From Streptomyces sp. AC512_CC834 (lineage in GTDB: Bacteria > Actinomycetota > Actinomycetes > Streptomycetales > Streptomycetaceae), in the NCBI RefSeq assembly GCF_019049325.1, contig NZ_JAGMUO010000025.1, positions 1-64,000 on the forward strand: a DNA stretch of 64,000 nucleotides. Reading direction: 5' to 3'. How positions within the stretch are numbered: the stretch's first letter is position 1; the number at the start of each line of letters is the position of its first letter. The position numbers and the translations under genes are program-made. Positions 15,202-25,354 of this stretch are shown here, piece by piece. Under the pieces are notes generated by a model that saw nothing but the letters and a program-made list of their open reading frames with translations, was not told the DNA's origin and searched no databases.

Positions 15202-16830
15202 TCAGCGTTCAGCGACCGGGATCTGGTAGGGCTGGAGATCCTTGGTGCACTCGCCCTTGGTGTTCGGGGTCTGGTACACGGGGTTGGCGATCGAGCACGT
15301 CTGGCCCTGGACCTGCTTGATGAAGTTGCCGGGACCGGAGACGGAGGCGGTGAGCAGGCGGTCGAGATCCTCGACGTCGGTGCCGCAGCCGGTGAAGGCG
15401 GGGACGGTCGTCTCGCCGGACAACACGCCGCCGGTGAGGAGCAGGTAGCCGGTGGCAGGCTGGCCGAGGAGCTGCTCGCCCCGGCCGTACACCACGACGT
15501 GGTCGCCCGGGAAGTTCGCCGGGTCCGGGTCCTCGGAGGTGAGGGACGTCTCGGTCCGGCACTCGGAACCGACGTCCAGGGGCGTCCCGTTGACCTCGAG
15601 ATCCAGCACGTGCAGGACCAGCGGGGCCCGGACATAGGTGTCCGTGGTCGTGGAGAAGTCGGTCAGGCTCAACTTCACGCGGGAGTCGATCCGCATCGTG
15701 CCCGTCTGCTCCAGCACCATGGTGGCCTTCACCGGGGCGAAGTCGAAGGACAGGAAGGTCGCTTCGAAGGGCGGTGTCTGCTTGCGCTCCTGGTAGTGGA
15801 AGTTCGCGTACGACACGGTGTCGAACACCAGGTATCCCGGCTCCGGGGGACCCGGCACGGGGATGCCCTGCTCGATGAGCACGCAGGACGGCGGGAGGTA
15901 CGCGGCGCCCTTCACCTTGTTCACGTTGGCGTAGCCGGTGATGTAGGCGTTGAGCGACACGTCCGTGGGCGGGTGCTGTTCGTCGTAGCGGCAGGGCGGG
16001 ACGTCGTCGCGGTCCGCGGCGGTGCCGGGGGTGTTCTCCAGCACCTTCGGTGACCGCTCGGACTGCCGTTCCCGCTGCTGGTCCCCCTGTCCGTCCCCCT
16101 GTCCGTCCCGTTGCCCGTCCTCCGGCGCACCGGACGTCTCGGCCGCTCCCGACGAGGACGGCGAACCGCTCGGTCCCGACCCGCCGGTGCCGACCGGGAC
16201 GGTGGCCAGCAGCCCCTGGTCCGGCGCGTCCTCGGCCAGGGTGCAGTCGACGGTCAGCGAGCCGGGGGCGGTGGCGGCGCCGGGGTCGCTGACGGCGGGG
16301 TCCGCCGCCTCGAGGGCCAGGTCGACCGCGAGGGCGCCCGCGGAGAACGTCAGGTCGCCGTCGCCGCGGCCGGCCACCGAGGGGACGTCGCCCTTCGCGA
16401 CCAGCGTCAGCGGCCCCGACTCGGGCAGCGCGACCGGCTCGGCGCTGCCCCGCCAGGTCGCCGTGGCCGTGGCCGCGTTCTGGGCGACGCCGACGGTGAG
16501 CCGCGTGGCCGCCCGTATCCCGGTCGCGTCGAGCGCGGTGAGGTCCGCGACCGCCTCCTCGGGCAGCTCCACGGTGGTGGTGACGCCCGAGGGCGTGAAC
16601 GCCTCGCCCACCTCGGCCCGTTCCGGGAAGTCCGCCGAGATCCGGACCGTCGCGGGCAGTTGCCCCGAGGGGAGGGCGCAGACGTAGGGGAGTTCGGCCT
16701 CCACCTCCTGGGTGCCCGTGGCCGAGGCGGTGGTCGGGATCAGGGCGGCGAGCACGACGAACGCGGCGGTCGACGTGGTCCGGACCCGGACCCTGAGTGG
16801 CCGCGAGGCGGCGGTGCGTTGGGCTTTCAT
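15202..16830 (-). CDS. Secreted two-part protein, probably DUF6801-like
   Basis: 542 residues with a signal peptide ending near residue 38 (IPTTASA). The first 190 residues form a beta-rich domain with two Cys (YVCALPSG, TVDCTLAED) that resembles what is called DUF6801 in actinobacteria. Residues about 205-270 are a low-complexity linker (SGSPSSSGAAE, DGQGDGQGDQQRERQ). The rest is a second beta-rich domain with paired Cys. No cell-wall sorting signal is seen. It precedes the 14210-15157 gene in one transcription unit. Function is unknown; a role in the mce surface system is inferred only from position. Confidence 0.6.
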   Translation of the reverse strand: MKAQRTAASRPLRVRVRTTSTAAFVVLAALIPTTASATGTQEVEAELPYVCALPSGQLPATVRISADFPERAEVGEAFTPSGVTTTVELPEEAVADLTALDATGIRAATRLTVGVAQNAATATATWRGSAEPVALPESGPLTLVAKGDVPSVAGRGDGDLTFSAGALAVDLALEAADPAVSDPGAATAPGSLTVDCTLAEDAPDQGLLATVPVGTGGSGPSGSPSSSGAAETSGAPEDGQRDGQGDGQGDQQRERQSERSPKVLENTPGTAADRDDVPPCRYDEQHPPTDVSLNAYITGYANVNKVKGAAYLPPSCVLIEQGIPVPGPPEPGYLVFDTVSYANFHYQERKQTPPFEATFLSFDFAPVKATMVLEQTGTMRIDSRVKLSLTDFSTTTDTYVRAPLVLHVLDLEVNGTPLDVGSECRTETSLTSEDPDPANFPGDHVVVYGRGEQLLGQPATGYLLLTGGVLSGETTVPAFTGCGTDVEDLDRLLTASVSGPGNFIKQVQGQTCSIANPVYQTPNTKGECTKDLQPYQIPVAER

Positions 16831-16849
16831 GCGACTCCGCTCGGACGTG

Positions 16850-16894
16850 GCGTGAGGGCGTGCGGCGTGAGGGCGTGCGGCGTGAGGACGCGGC
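16850..16894. repeat. 15-bp tandem direct repeat
   Basis: The unit GCGTGAGGGCGTGCG occurs at 16850-16864 and 16865-16879, with a degenerate third copy at 16880-16894. It lies directly upstream of the start of the 542-residue secreted protein, in its leader. It could be a binding site array or simple slippage. Confidence 0.6.
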
Positions 16895-16909
16895 GCGTGA
16901 CGGCGCGGT

Positions 16910-16976
16910 GGGCCCTGCGCCGCGTGAGGCCGCGGCGCAGGGCCCGCGAACGCCCGGCCGGGGTGCCGGCCGGGCG
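16910..16976 (-). terminator. Tandem GC-rich hairpins after the 210-residue secreted protein gene
   Basis: Stem one pairs 16910-16924 with 16931-16945, a perfect 15-bp stem with a 6-nt loop. Stem two pairs 16951-16961 with 16966-16976, a perfect 11-bp stem with a 4-nt loop. They begin 18 bp beyond the stop codon of the gene at 16995-17627. There is no clear T tract, which is common for Streptomyces terminators. Confidence 0.75.
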
Positions 16977-16994
16977 GACGTGCGCGGGTTGCGG

Positions 16995-18283
<1,289 letters not shown>

Positions 18284-19354
18284 ATGGGAATCGAGGTAGT
18301 GGTCGAGGGTCTGACCAAGTCCTTCGGTAAGCAGAGCATCTGGCGGGACGTGTCACTCACTCTTCCGGCCGGAGAGGTCAGCGTGATGCTGGGCCCGTCC
18401 GGCACCGGTAAGACGGTTTTCCTGAAGTCGCTCATAGGGTTGCTCAAACCCGAGCAGGGCCGTGTCCTCATCAACGGAGTGGACATGGTGAACAGCCCGG
18501 AAAGGGACATCTACGAGACCCGTAAACTGTTCGGTCTCATGTTCCAGGACGGCGCCCTCTTCGGGTCCATGTCCCTTTTCGACAACATCGCATTCCCGTT
18601 GCGCGAGCACACCCGCAAGAAGGAGTCCGAGATCCGCCGCATCGTCATGGAGCGCATCGAGGTCGTCGGGCTGCTGGGCGCGGAGGGGAAGCTTCCGGGA
18701 GAGATCAGCGGAGGCATGCGCAAGCGGGCCGGACTGGCCCGCGCGCTCGTCCTCGACCCGCAGATCATCCTGTGCGACGAACCGGACTCCGGGCTCGACC
18801 CGGTCCGCACCGCCTACATCTCCCAGCTCCTCATCGACCTCAACGCGCAGCTCGACGCGACGATGCTGATCGTCACCCACAACCTCGACATCGCCGCCAC
18901 CGTGCCCGACAACATGGGGATGCTCTTCCTGCGCGAGCTGGTCACCTTCGGCCCGCGCGAGGTGCTGCTCACCAGCGACGAGCCGGTCGTGGCCCAGTTC
19001 CTCGGCGGCCGGCGCGAGGGCCCCATCGGGATGTCCGAGGAGAAGGACGCGGCCACCCTCGCCGCCGAGGCGGACGCCGCCACCGCGACCTTCTCCGCCG
19101 AGCCCGACGCGCCCCGGGTCATCGTCCCGCAGTTGGAGCCCTCGCCCGGCCTGCCGCCGCGCCAGGCCGTCGTCCGGCGACGTGAGCGTGTCATGGGCAT
19201 GATTGACACGCTGCCGCCCGCCGCGCGCTCCGCCATCCGGGAGACCTACGCGAAGGACTCCGCGGCGGCCACCGCGAAGAACTCCGAAGCGGCCACCGCG
19301 AAGACGTCCGAGGCGACCACCCTGCGGATGCCCGCCGCCGGGAGCGGCGCGTGA
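18284..19354 (+). CDS. ABC transporter ATPase of the Mce system (MceG/Mkl-like)
   Basis: 356 residues from the ATG at 18284 after GGAGGTGAT; the upstream in-frame extension has no support. It has Walker A GPSGTGKT (37-44), signature ISGGMRKR, and Walker B with IILCDEPDSGLDP. It powers import of lipids through the YrbE permeases. The last 90 residues, with repeated AATAK/EAATAKT pieces, are an Ala/Thr-rich tail of unclear role. In mycobacteria mceG is encoded apart from the mce operons, whereas here it is the first gene of the operon. Its stop overlaps the next start. Confidence 0.92.
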   Translation: MGIEVVVEGLTKSFGKQSIWRDVSLTLPAGEVSVMLGPSGTGKTVFLKSLIGLLKPEQGRVLINGVDMVNSPERDIYETRKLFGLMFQDGALFGSMSLFDNIAFPLREHTRKKESEIRRIVMERIEVVGLLGAEGKLPGEISGGMRKRAGLARALVLDPQIILCDEPDSGLDPVRTAYISQLLIDLNAQLDATMLIVTHNLDIAATVPDNMGMLFLRELVTFGPREVLLTSDEPVVAQFLGGRREGPIGMSEEKDAATLAAEADAATATFSAEPDAPRVIVPQLEPSPGLPPRQAVVRRRERVMGMIDTLPPAARSAIRETYAKDSAAATAKNSEAATAKTSEATTLRMPAAGSGA

Positions 19355-20115
19355 TCACCGGCGCGCTGCGGCAGACCGGCCGGCTCTTCGCCCTCGCCCT
19401 CGAGGTCAGCCGCGCCGTCTTCCGAAGACCCTTCCAGTTCCGCGAGTTCGTCGAGCAGTTCTGGTTCGTCGCGAGTGTCACCATCCTGCCCGCCGCCCTC
19501 GTCTCGATCCCGTTCGGCGCCGTCATCGCCCTCCAGGTCGGCTCCCTGACCGAGCAGTTGGGCGCCCAGTCGTTCACCGGAGGCGCCAGCGTCCTGGCCG
19601 TCGTCCAGCAGGCGAGCCCGCTCATCGTCGCCCTGCTCATCGCCGGCGCCGGCGGCTCGGCCATCTGCGCCGACCTCGGCTCCCGCAAGATCCGCGAGGA
19701 ACTCGACGCGATGGAGGTCATGGGCGTATCCCCGGTGCAGCGCCTGGTCGTGCCCCGGGTGCTGGCCGCCATGGGCGTCGCGGTCCTGCTCAACGGCCTG
19801 GTCTCCGTCGTCGGCATCCTCGGCGGCTACTTCTTCAACGTCATCATGCAGGGCGGCACCCCCGGCGCCTACCTCTCCAGCTTCTCCGCCCTCGCCCAAC
19901 TGCCCGACCTGTACATCAGCGAACTCAAGGCGCTGATCTTCGGGTTCATCGCGGGCATCGTCGCCGCCTACCGGGGCCTCAACCCGCGCGGCGGCCCCAA
20001 GGGTGTCGGCGACGCCGTCAACCAGTCCGTCGTCATCACGTTCCTCCTGCTCTTCTTCGTGAACATGGTGATGACGGCCATCTACCTCCAGATCGTCCCG
20101 CCGAAGGGAGGCTGA
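19351..20115 (+). CDS. YrbE/MlaE-family lipid transporter permease (first)
   Basis: 254 residues from GTG at 19351, overlapping the ATPase stop by 4 bp. It is a MlaE-type permease with about five membrane segments. The EFVEQFWFVASVTILPAAL and REELDAMEVMGVSPVQRL stretches are family features; the latter is the coupling loop that contacts the ATPase. It forms the membrane channel with the second permease at 20122. Confidence 0.92.
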   Translation: MITGALRQTGRLFALALEVSRAVFRRPFQFREFVEQFWFVASVTILPAALVSIPFGAVIALQVGSLTEQLGAQSFTGGASVLAVVQQASPLIVALLIAGAGGSAICADLGSRKIREELDAMEVMGVSPVQRLVVPRVLAAMGVAVLLNGLVSVVGILGGYFFNVIMQGGTPGAYLSSFSALAQLPDLYISELKALIFGFIAGIVAAYRGLNPRGGPKGVGDAVNQSVVITFLLLFFVNMVMTAIYLQIVPPKGG

Positions 20116-20121
20116 GGTCCG

Positions 20122-20928
20122 ATGGCCTCCCCGCTCGTCTGGCTCGACCGCTCCGGCGACCAACTGCTGTTCTACGTCCGGGCCCTGCTGTGGATCCCGC
20201 GGACCCTGCGCCGCTACCTCAAGGAGGTGCAGCGCCTCCTCGCCGAGGTGGCCTTCGGCTCCGGCGGCCTCGGCGTCATCGGCGGCACCATCGGCGTGAT
20301 GATCGCGATGACGCTCTTCACCGGAACCGTCGTCGGAATCCAGGGCTACGCGGCCCTCGACCAGATCGGCACGGCCGCGTTCACCGGATTCGTCTCCGCC
20401 TACTTCAACACCCGCGAGATCGCCCCCCTCGTCGCCGGACTCGCCCTGTCCGCGACCGTCGGGGCGGGCTTCACCGCCCAGCTCGGCGCCATGCGCATCA
20501 ACGAGGAGGTCGACGCCCTCGAGGGCATGGGCATCCGCTCCATGCCCTACCTGGTCACCACCCGCATCATCGCCGGCGTCGTCGCCATCATCCCGCTCTA
20601 CGCGATCGGGCTGCTCTCCTCCTTCCTCGCCTCCCGCTACGTGACGGTCCTGTTCAACGGGCAGTCCCGGGGGACCTACGACCACTACTTCAACCTCTTC
20701 CTCTCGCCGACGGACGTGCTGCTCTCCGTACTGAAGGTGCTGATCTTCAGCGTGATGGTGATCGTCGCCCACTGCTACTACGGCTACCGCGCCTCGGGCG
20801 GCCCCGCCGGTGTCGGCGTCGCCGTCGGCCGGTCCGTGCGCAACGCCATCGTGCTGATCAGCGTCACCGACTTCTTCCTGTCGCTGGCCCTGTGGGGCGC
20901 GACCACGACCGTGAAGGTGGCGGGGTGA
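20122..20928 (+). CDS. YrbE/MlaE-family lipid transporter permease (second)
   Basis: 268 residues; GGGAGG precedes the ATG. It has the same fold as its neighbour, with the coupling stretch NEEVDALEGMGIRSMPYL and membrane segments such as GGTIGVMIAMTLFTGTVVG. It pairs with the 19351 permease to make a heterodimer, as in other mce loci. It is followed after one base by the first mce gene. Confidence 0.92.
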   Translation: MASPLVWLDRSGDQLLFYVRALLWIPRTLRRYLKEVQRLLAEVAFGSGGLGVIGGTIGVMIAMTLFTGTVVGIQGYAALDQIGTAAFTGFVSAYFNTREIAPLVAGLALSATVGAGFTAQLGAMRINEEVDALEGMGIRSMPYLVTTRIIAGVVAIIPLYAIGLLSSFLASRYVTVLFNGQSRGTYDHYFNLFLSPTDVLLSVLKVLIFSVMVIVAHCYYGYRASGGPAGVGVAVGRSVRNAIVLISVTDFFLSLALWGATTTVKVAG

Positions 20929-20929
20929 G

Positions 20930-22213
20930 ATGAGCGGACCCCGAGGAGCACGAGGAGCACGAGGAGCACGAGGACAGACGCTGCGTCACCGGGCCGCCGG
21001 GGTGGTGTTCGTGCTGGTGCCCGCCCTGCTGATCTGGCTGGCCGTCGCCGTCTACGACAAGAAGTTCACCGACTCCGACCCGGTGGTCGTCGAGACCGGC
21101 AGCGTCGGCAACCAGATGAACCCGGGCGCCGAGGTGAAACTGCGCGGCGTCGTCATCGGCGAGGTCCGCGACATCGACGCCACCGGCGACGGGGCCCGGC
21201 TCACCCTCGCCATGAAGCCCGGCACGCTGGACGACGTACCGTCCGACGTACGCGCCCAGATGCTGCCGACCACCCTGTTCGGCGAGCGGTTCGTGGCCCT
21301 CGTACCGCCCGAGGACGCCTCGGCCGAGCCCCTGGCCGCCGGAGCCGTCGTCCCCCAGGACCGCTCCGCGAACGCCATCGAACTCCAGCAGGTGCTCGAC
21401 AACGTCCTGCCGATGCTCACCGCCGTCCAGCCGCAGAAGCTGTCCGCGACCCTGTCGGCCGTCTCGCAGGCCCTGGAAGGCCGCGGAGAGCGGCTCGGCG
21501 AGACGCTGAGCCTGCTGGACGACCACCTGAAGGAGTTCAACCCCAACCTGCCCGCCCTCAACCGTGACCTCAAGGAACTCGTGAAGGTCAGTCATGTCTA
21601 CGCGGACGCCGCTCCCGACATCATCACGGCGCTCACCGACTTCACCACCACCAGCGGCACCCTCGCCGAGCAGGAGGCCGAACTCGCCTCCACCCTCGGC
21701 GCCACGACCCGCACGGCCGAGGACGTGACGGCCTTCCTGCGCAAGAACGAGGACAACATCATCAGGCTCGGCGCCACGAGCCGGCCCACCCTGGAACTGC
21801 TCGCCGAGTACTCCTCGGCCTTCCCCTGCACCCTGCGCACCCTCGCCGAGTTCGTACCGGCCATGGACAAGGCGCTCGGCAAGGGTACCGACCGGCCCGG
21901 CATCCACGTCGACGTCACCACCGTCGCCTCCCGCGGCGCCTACCAACCGGGCCGCGACACCCCGGCGTACGACTCCGGCGGCGGACCCCGCTGCCCCGCC
22001 GTGCCCTACCTCGGCTCGCTGCCCCGGCCCACCGTGCGGGCCGCCTCCGCCGCGGCCGACCAGGACCTCGGGCCCGCCAACTCCCCGCAGGAGAACGACC
22101 TCGTCAACGAACTCATCGCCCCCGCCGCCGGCGAGAACCCCGGCGACCTGCCCGACTGGAGCAGCCTGCTCGTCGGCCCCGTCTACCGCGGTACGGAGGT
22201 GACGCTGGAATGA
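20930..22213 (+). CDS. Mce-family protein, MceA position
   Basis: 427 residues. An N-terminal membrane anchor (VVFVLVPALLIWLAVAVYD) is followed by the MCE/MlaD domain (about residues 45-125, with VKLRGVVIGEVRDI and LFGERFVALVPP) and a long helical region expected to form the lipid tunnel. Residues 3-14 contain the tripeptide RGA three times, encoded by a 9-bp tandem repeat at about 20941-20975. It is the first of six consecutive mce genes that together should make a heterohexamer in the envelope. Confidence 0.9.
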   Translation: MSGPRGARGARGARGQTLRHRAAGVVFVLVPALLIWLAVAVYDKKFTDSDPVVVETGSVGNQMNPGAEVKLRGVVIGEVRDIDATGDGARLTLAMKPGTLDDVPSDVRAQMLPTTLFGERFVALVPPEDASAEPLAAGAVVPQDRSANAIELQQVLDNVLPMLTAVQPQKLSATLSAVSQALEGRGERLGETLSLLDDHLKEFNPNLPALNRDLKELVKVSHVYADAAPDIITALTDFTTTSGTLAEQEAELASTLGATTRTAEDVTAFLRKNEDNIIRLGATSRPTLELLAEYSSAFPCTLRTLAEFVPAMDKALGKGTDRPGIHVDVTTVASRGAYQPGRDTPAYDSGGGPRCPAVPYLGSLPRPTVRAASAAADQDLGPANSPQENDLVNELIAPAAGENPGDLPDWSSLLVGPVYRGTEVTLE

Positions 22214-23280
22214 CCAGGACCGGCAAGGACAACGCGCACACCCGGCGCCGCCCGCTGACCGGGCCGATCCTCAAGTCCCTCGTCTTCGTGGTGGTCACCG
22301 CCCTCGCCACCACCGTGCTCGGCCTCAGCGTCGCAGGCACCGGCGTCGACTCCGGCACCGGCACCACCACCTACAAGGCCCTGTTCACCGACGTCACCGG
22401 GCTCATCGACGGAGACAGCGTGCGGATCTCCGGGGTGGAGGTCGGCGAGGTGACCGACATACGCGTCGTGCGGCGGCGCACCGCGCAGGTCACCTTCACC
22501 GTCCGCGAGGACCGCACACTGCCCAGGTCGACCACCGCCGCCGTGAAGTACCTCAACATGGTCGGCCAGCGCTACGTCTCCCTCCGCCGCGGCAGCGGCG
22601 ACCTCACCGGCACCCTCGAGGAGGGCGGCACCGTACCGCTGGAGCGCACCACGCCCGCGCTCGACCTGACCCTGCTCTTCAACGGCTTCAAACCGCTCTT
22701 CGAGGGGCTCTCCCCGAAGGACGTCAACGAACTCGCCGGATCGATCGTGCAGGTGCTCCAGGGCGAGGGCGCCACCGTCGACAGCCTGATCCGCCACATC
22801 GGCTCGCTCGGTACGACCGTCGCCGCCAAGGACAAGGTGATCGGCCAGGTCGTCGAGAACCTCACCACCGTCCTGGACACCCTCAACGACCGCGAGGACA
22901 GCTTCGACGACCTCGTCGTCACCCTCCAGGAACTCGTCACCGGCTTCAACAAGGACCGCAAACCCCTCGGCGAGGCCGTCGCCGCCATGGGCGACCTGAC
23001 CACCGTCACCGCAGGCCTCCTCGAGGACGGACGCGCACCCCTCAAGAAGGACATCCGCGAACTGGGCCGGCTCTCGAAGAACCTCGGCGAACACACCCCG
23101 CAGATCGAGGACTTCCTTGAGAAGACCCCCGCCAAGATGACCGCCCTGACCCGCCTGTCCTCCTACGGATCGTGGTTCAACCTCTACCTCTGCGAGGCGC
23201 GCGTGAGCGGAGTGACCACCTCCGACGGCTCCGAACCGCCGACCGGCATCGCGATCACCGAATCGAGGTGCCGCGGATGA
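22210..23280 (+). CDS. Mce-family protein, MceB position
   Basis: 356 residues, ATG overlapping the previous stop by 4 bp. It has an anchor near residues 17-37 (ILKSLVFVVVTALATTVLG), an MCE domain (VRISGVEVGEVTDI, LNMVGQRYVSL) and a helical tail ending with a Cys-containing segment (FNLYLCEARV) typical of Mce proteins. Its role is structural, as one subunit of the lipid conduit. Confidence 0.9.
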   Translation: MTRTGKDNAHTRRRPLTGPILKSLVFVVVTALATTVLGLSVAGTGVDSGTGTTTYKALFTDVTGLIDGDSVRISGVEVGEVTDIRVVRRRTAQVTFTVREDRTLPRSTTAAVKYLNMVGQRYVSLRRGSGDLTGTLEEGGTVPLERTTPALDLTLLFNGFKPLFEGLSPKDVNELAGSIVQVLQGEGATVDSLIRHIGSLGTTVAAKDKVIGQVVENLTTVLDTLNDREDSFDDLVVTLQELVTGFNKDRKPLGEAVAAMGDLTTVTAGLLEDGRAPLKKDIRELGRLSKNLGEHTPQIEDFLEKTPAKMTALTRLSSYGSWFNLYLCEARVSGVTTSDGSEPPTGIAITESRCRG

Positions 23281-24317
23281 AGCGCCCGCGCATCAAACCG
23301 GTCAAGGAGCGCAACCCCGTCGCCGTCGGCGTCGCCGGACTGCTCGTCCTCGCCCTGATCGCCCTCCTCGTCTACAACATCGACCGGCTGCCGTTCGGCG
23401 GCGGCACCGCCTACAGCGCCGACTTCTCCGAGTCCGCGGGCCTGGACGAGGGCGACGAGGTGCGCATCGCGGGCGTCAAGGTCGGCAAGGTCACCGGCGT
23501 CGCGCTCGACGGTGCCAAGGTCAAGGTCACCTTCGAGGTCGAGGACGCCTGGCTCGGCGACCGCACCACCGCCGCCATCGCCATCAAGACCGTCCTCGGC
23601 GACAAGTACCTGGCACTCGACCCGCTCGGTTCCGGCCGGCAGGACCCCGGCAGCCGCATCCCGCTGACCCGCACCACCTCTCCCTACGACGTGACCCAGG
23701 CGTTCCAGGATCTCAGCGGCACCGTCGACGACATCGACACCCGGCGGCTCGCGGAGAGCTTCGAGACCATCTCCGACACCTTCAAGGACTCCCCGCCCCA
23801 CGTACGCAAGGCCGCCACCGGGCTGTCCGACCTGTCGCAGTCCATCTCCAAGCGGGACTCGGAGCTCTCCGAACTCCTCAAGGGCAGCGCCAGGTTCACC
23901 AAGACCCTGGCGGACAAGAAGTCCAGCTTCGAGACCCTCATCGAGGACGGCGGCTCCCTGCTCGGCGAACTGCGGGACCGCCGCACCGCCATCAGCGCCC
24001 TGCTCAAGGGCAGCCAGGAACTCGGAATCGAACTCGGCGGCCTCGTCAAGGACAACGAGAAGCAGCTCGGCCCCACCCTCAAGGCCCTCAGCCGCGTCAC
24101 CGGCGTCCTGGCGAAGAACAACACCCAGCTCGGCAAGACCCTCGCGCTGGTCGGCCCGTACTACCGCCTGGTCGGCAACACCCTCGGCAACGGCCGCTGG
24201 TTCGACAGCTATCTGTGCGGTGTCGTGCCCCGCGCCTACCTGCCCGAGACCTCCCAGCCCGAGACCGGATGCCTGCCGCCGAAACAGCCGGTGGCGGCCC
24301 AGGGGAGCGGTGAGTGA
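23277..24317 (+). CDS. Mce-family protein, MceC position
   Basis: 346 residues from the ATG at 23277, which overlaps the previous stop by 4 bp. It has an anchor at about residues 15-32 (VGVAGLLVLALIALLVY), an MCE domain (VRIAGVKVGKVTGV, VLGDKYLALDP) and helical repeats such as SDLSQSISKRDSELSELL. The C-terminal FDSYLCGVVPRAY matches the NxYLC pattern of its neighbours. It is one subunit of the Mce hexamer. Confidence 0.9.
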   Translation: MKRPRIKPVKERNPVAVGVAGLLVLALIALLVYNIDRLPFGGGTAYSADFSESAGLDEGDEVRIAGVKVGKVTGVALDGAKVKVTFEVEDAWLGDRTTAAIAIKTVLGDKYLALDPLGSGRQDPGSRIPLTRTTSPYDVTQAFQDLSGTVDDIDTRRLAESFETISDTFKDSPPHVRKAATGLSDLSQSISKRDSELSELLKGSARFTKTLADKKSSFETLIEDGGSLLGELRDRRTAISALLKGSQELGIELGGLVKDNEKQLGPTLKALSRVTGVLAKNNTQLGKTLALVGPYYRLVGNTLGNGRWFDSYLCGVVPRAYLPETSQPETGCLPPKQPVAAQGSGE

Positions 24318-25354
24318 TGAACCGACGCCGAAAGATCCTCACCGGTGTACTCGCCTTCGTCGTGCTCGCGGCCGGCGGCCTCGTCACCGCCCGCGTCCTC
24401 GAAGCCGACGGCACCCGTGTCACCGCCTACTTCGACCGCACCATCGGCGTCTACGCCGGGTCCGACCTGCGCATCCTCGGCGTACGGGTCGGCGAGGTGG
24501 AGTCGGTGCGGCCCGAGGGCACCACGGTCCGCGTCGGCCTCCGCCTCGACGACGGGGTAAAGGTCCCCAAGGGCGCGCGGGCCGTCGTCGTCGCGCCGAG
24601 CGTCGTCGCCGACCGCTATGTGCAGCTCACCCCCGCCTACAGCAAGGGCGCCGCCCTCGCCGACGGCGCCGTACTGCCCGCCTCACGCAACCGGGTCCCC
24701 GTCGAGATCGACCAGATCTACGACTCCATCACCGAACTCGGCGAGGCCCTCGGCCCGGACGGCGCCAACTCCGAGGGCGCCCTGTCCGAACTGCTGAAGA
24801 CCGGCGCCGCCAACCTCGACGGCAACGGCGAGCTCATCGGCGACAGCGTCGAGCAGTTCGGCAAGGCGGCCAAGACCCTCGACGGCAGCAGCGGCGATCT
24901 GTTCAAGACGCTCGGCAGCCTCCAGACCTTCACCACCATGCTGAAGAACAAGGACACCGACGTGCGCACCGCGCAGGAACGCCTGGACGAGGTCGTCAGC
25001 TTCTTCGCCGACAACAAGGACGACCTCACCGGTGCGCTGGAGGAACTCGGCAAGGCCCTCGGCCAGGTCAAGACCTTCATCGAGGACAACCGGGGCGAGC
25101 TGAAGAAGAACGTCGACCGGCTCGTCCCCATCACCCGGACCCTGGTCGAGCAACGGGCCTCGCTGGCCGAGGCGCTGGACGTGGCACCGCTGGCCGCGAG
25201 CAACGTCGTGAACGCCTACAACCCCGACACCCGCACCCTCGACGGCCGCGCCAACCTCAACGAGATCAGCATCGGCGGCCCGCTGCTGCCGCTGCCCGCG
25301 ACGGGCGCGACCGACGAGGACAAGACCGACGAGGAGAAGGGGGCGGGCCGATGA
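24314..25354 (+). CDS. Mce-family protein, MceD position
   Basis: 346 residues. It starts at GTG 24314 overlapping the previous stop; ATG at 24317 is an alternative. It has an anchor at residues about 8-25 (ILTGVLAFVVLAAGGLVTA), an MCE domain (LRILGVRVGEVESV, VVADRYVQLTP) and a long helical part with GALEELGKALGQVKTFIEDN. The C-terminus is acidic and lacks the Cys motif of MceB/C. Confidence 0.88.
   Translation: MMNRRRKILTGVLAFVVLAAGGLVTARVLEADGTRVTAYFDRTIGVYAGSDLRILGVRVGEVESVRPEGTTVRVGLRLDDGVKVPKGARAVVVAPSVVADRYVQLTPAYSKGAALADGAVLPASRNRVPVEIDQIYDSITELGEALGPDGANSEGALSELLKTGAANLDGNGELIGDSVEQFGKAAKTLDGSSGDLFKTLGSLQTFTTMLKNKDTDVRTAQERLDEVVSFFADNKDDLTGALEELGKALGQVKTFIEDNRGELKKNVDRLVPITRTLVEQRASLAEALDVAPLAASNVVNAYNPDTRTLDGRANLNEISIGGPLLPLPATGATDEDKTDEEKGAGR

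Noticed and set aside
24220..25350. Upstream extension of the MceE frame
   Set aside because: It overlaps the whole MceD gene; the ATG at 25351 has the usual 4-bp overlap with the previous stop.
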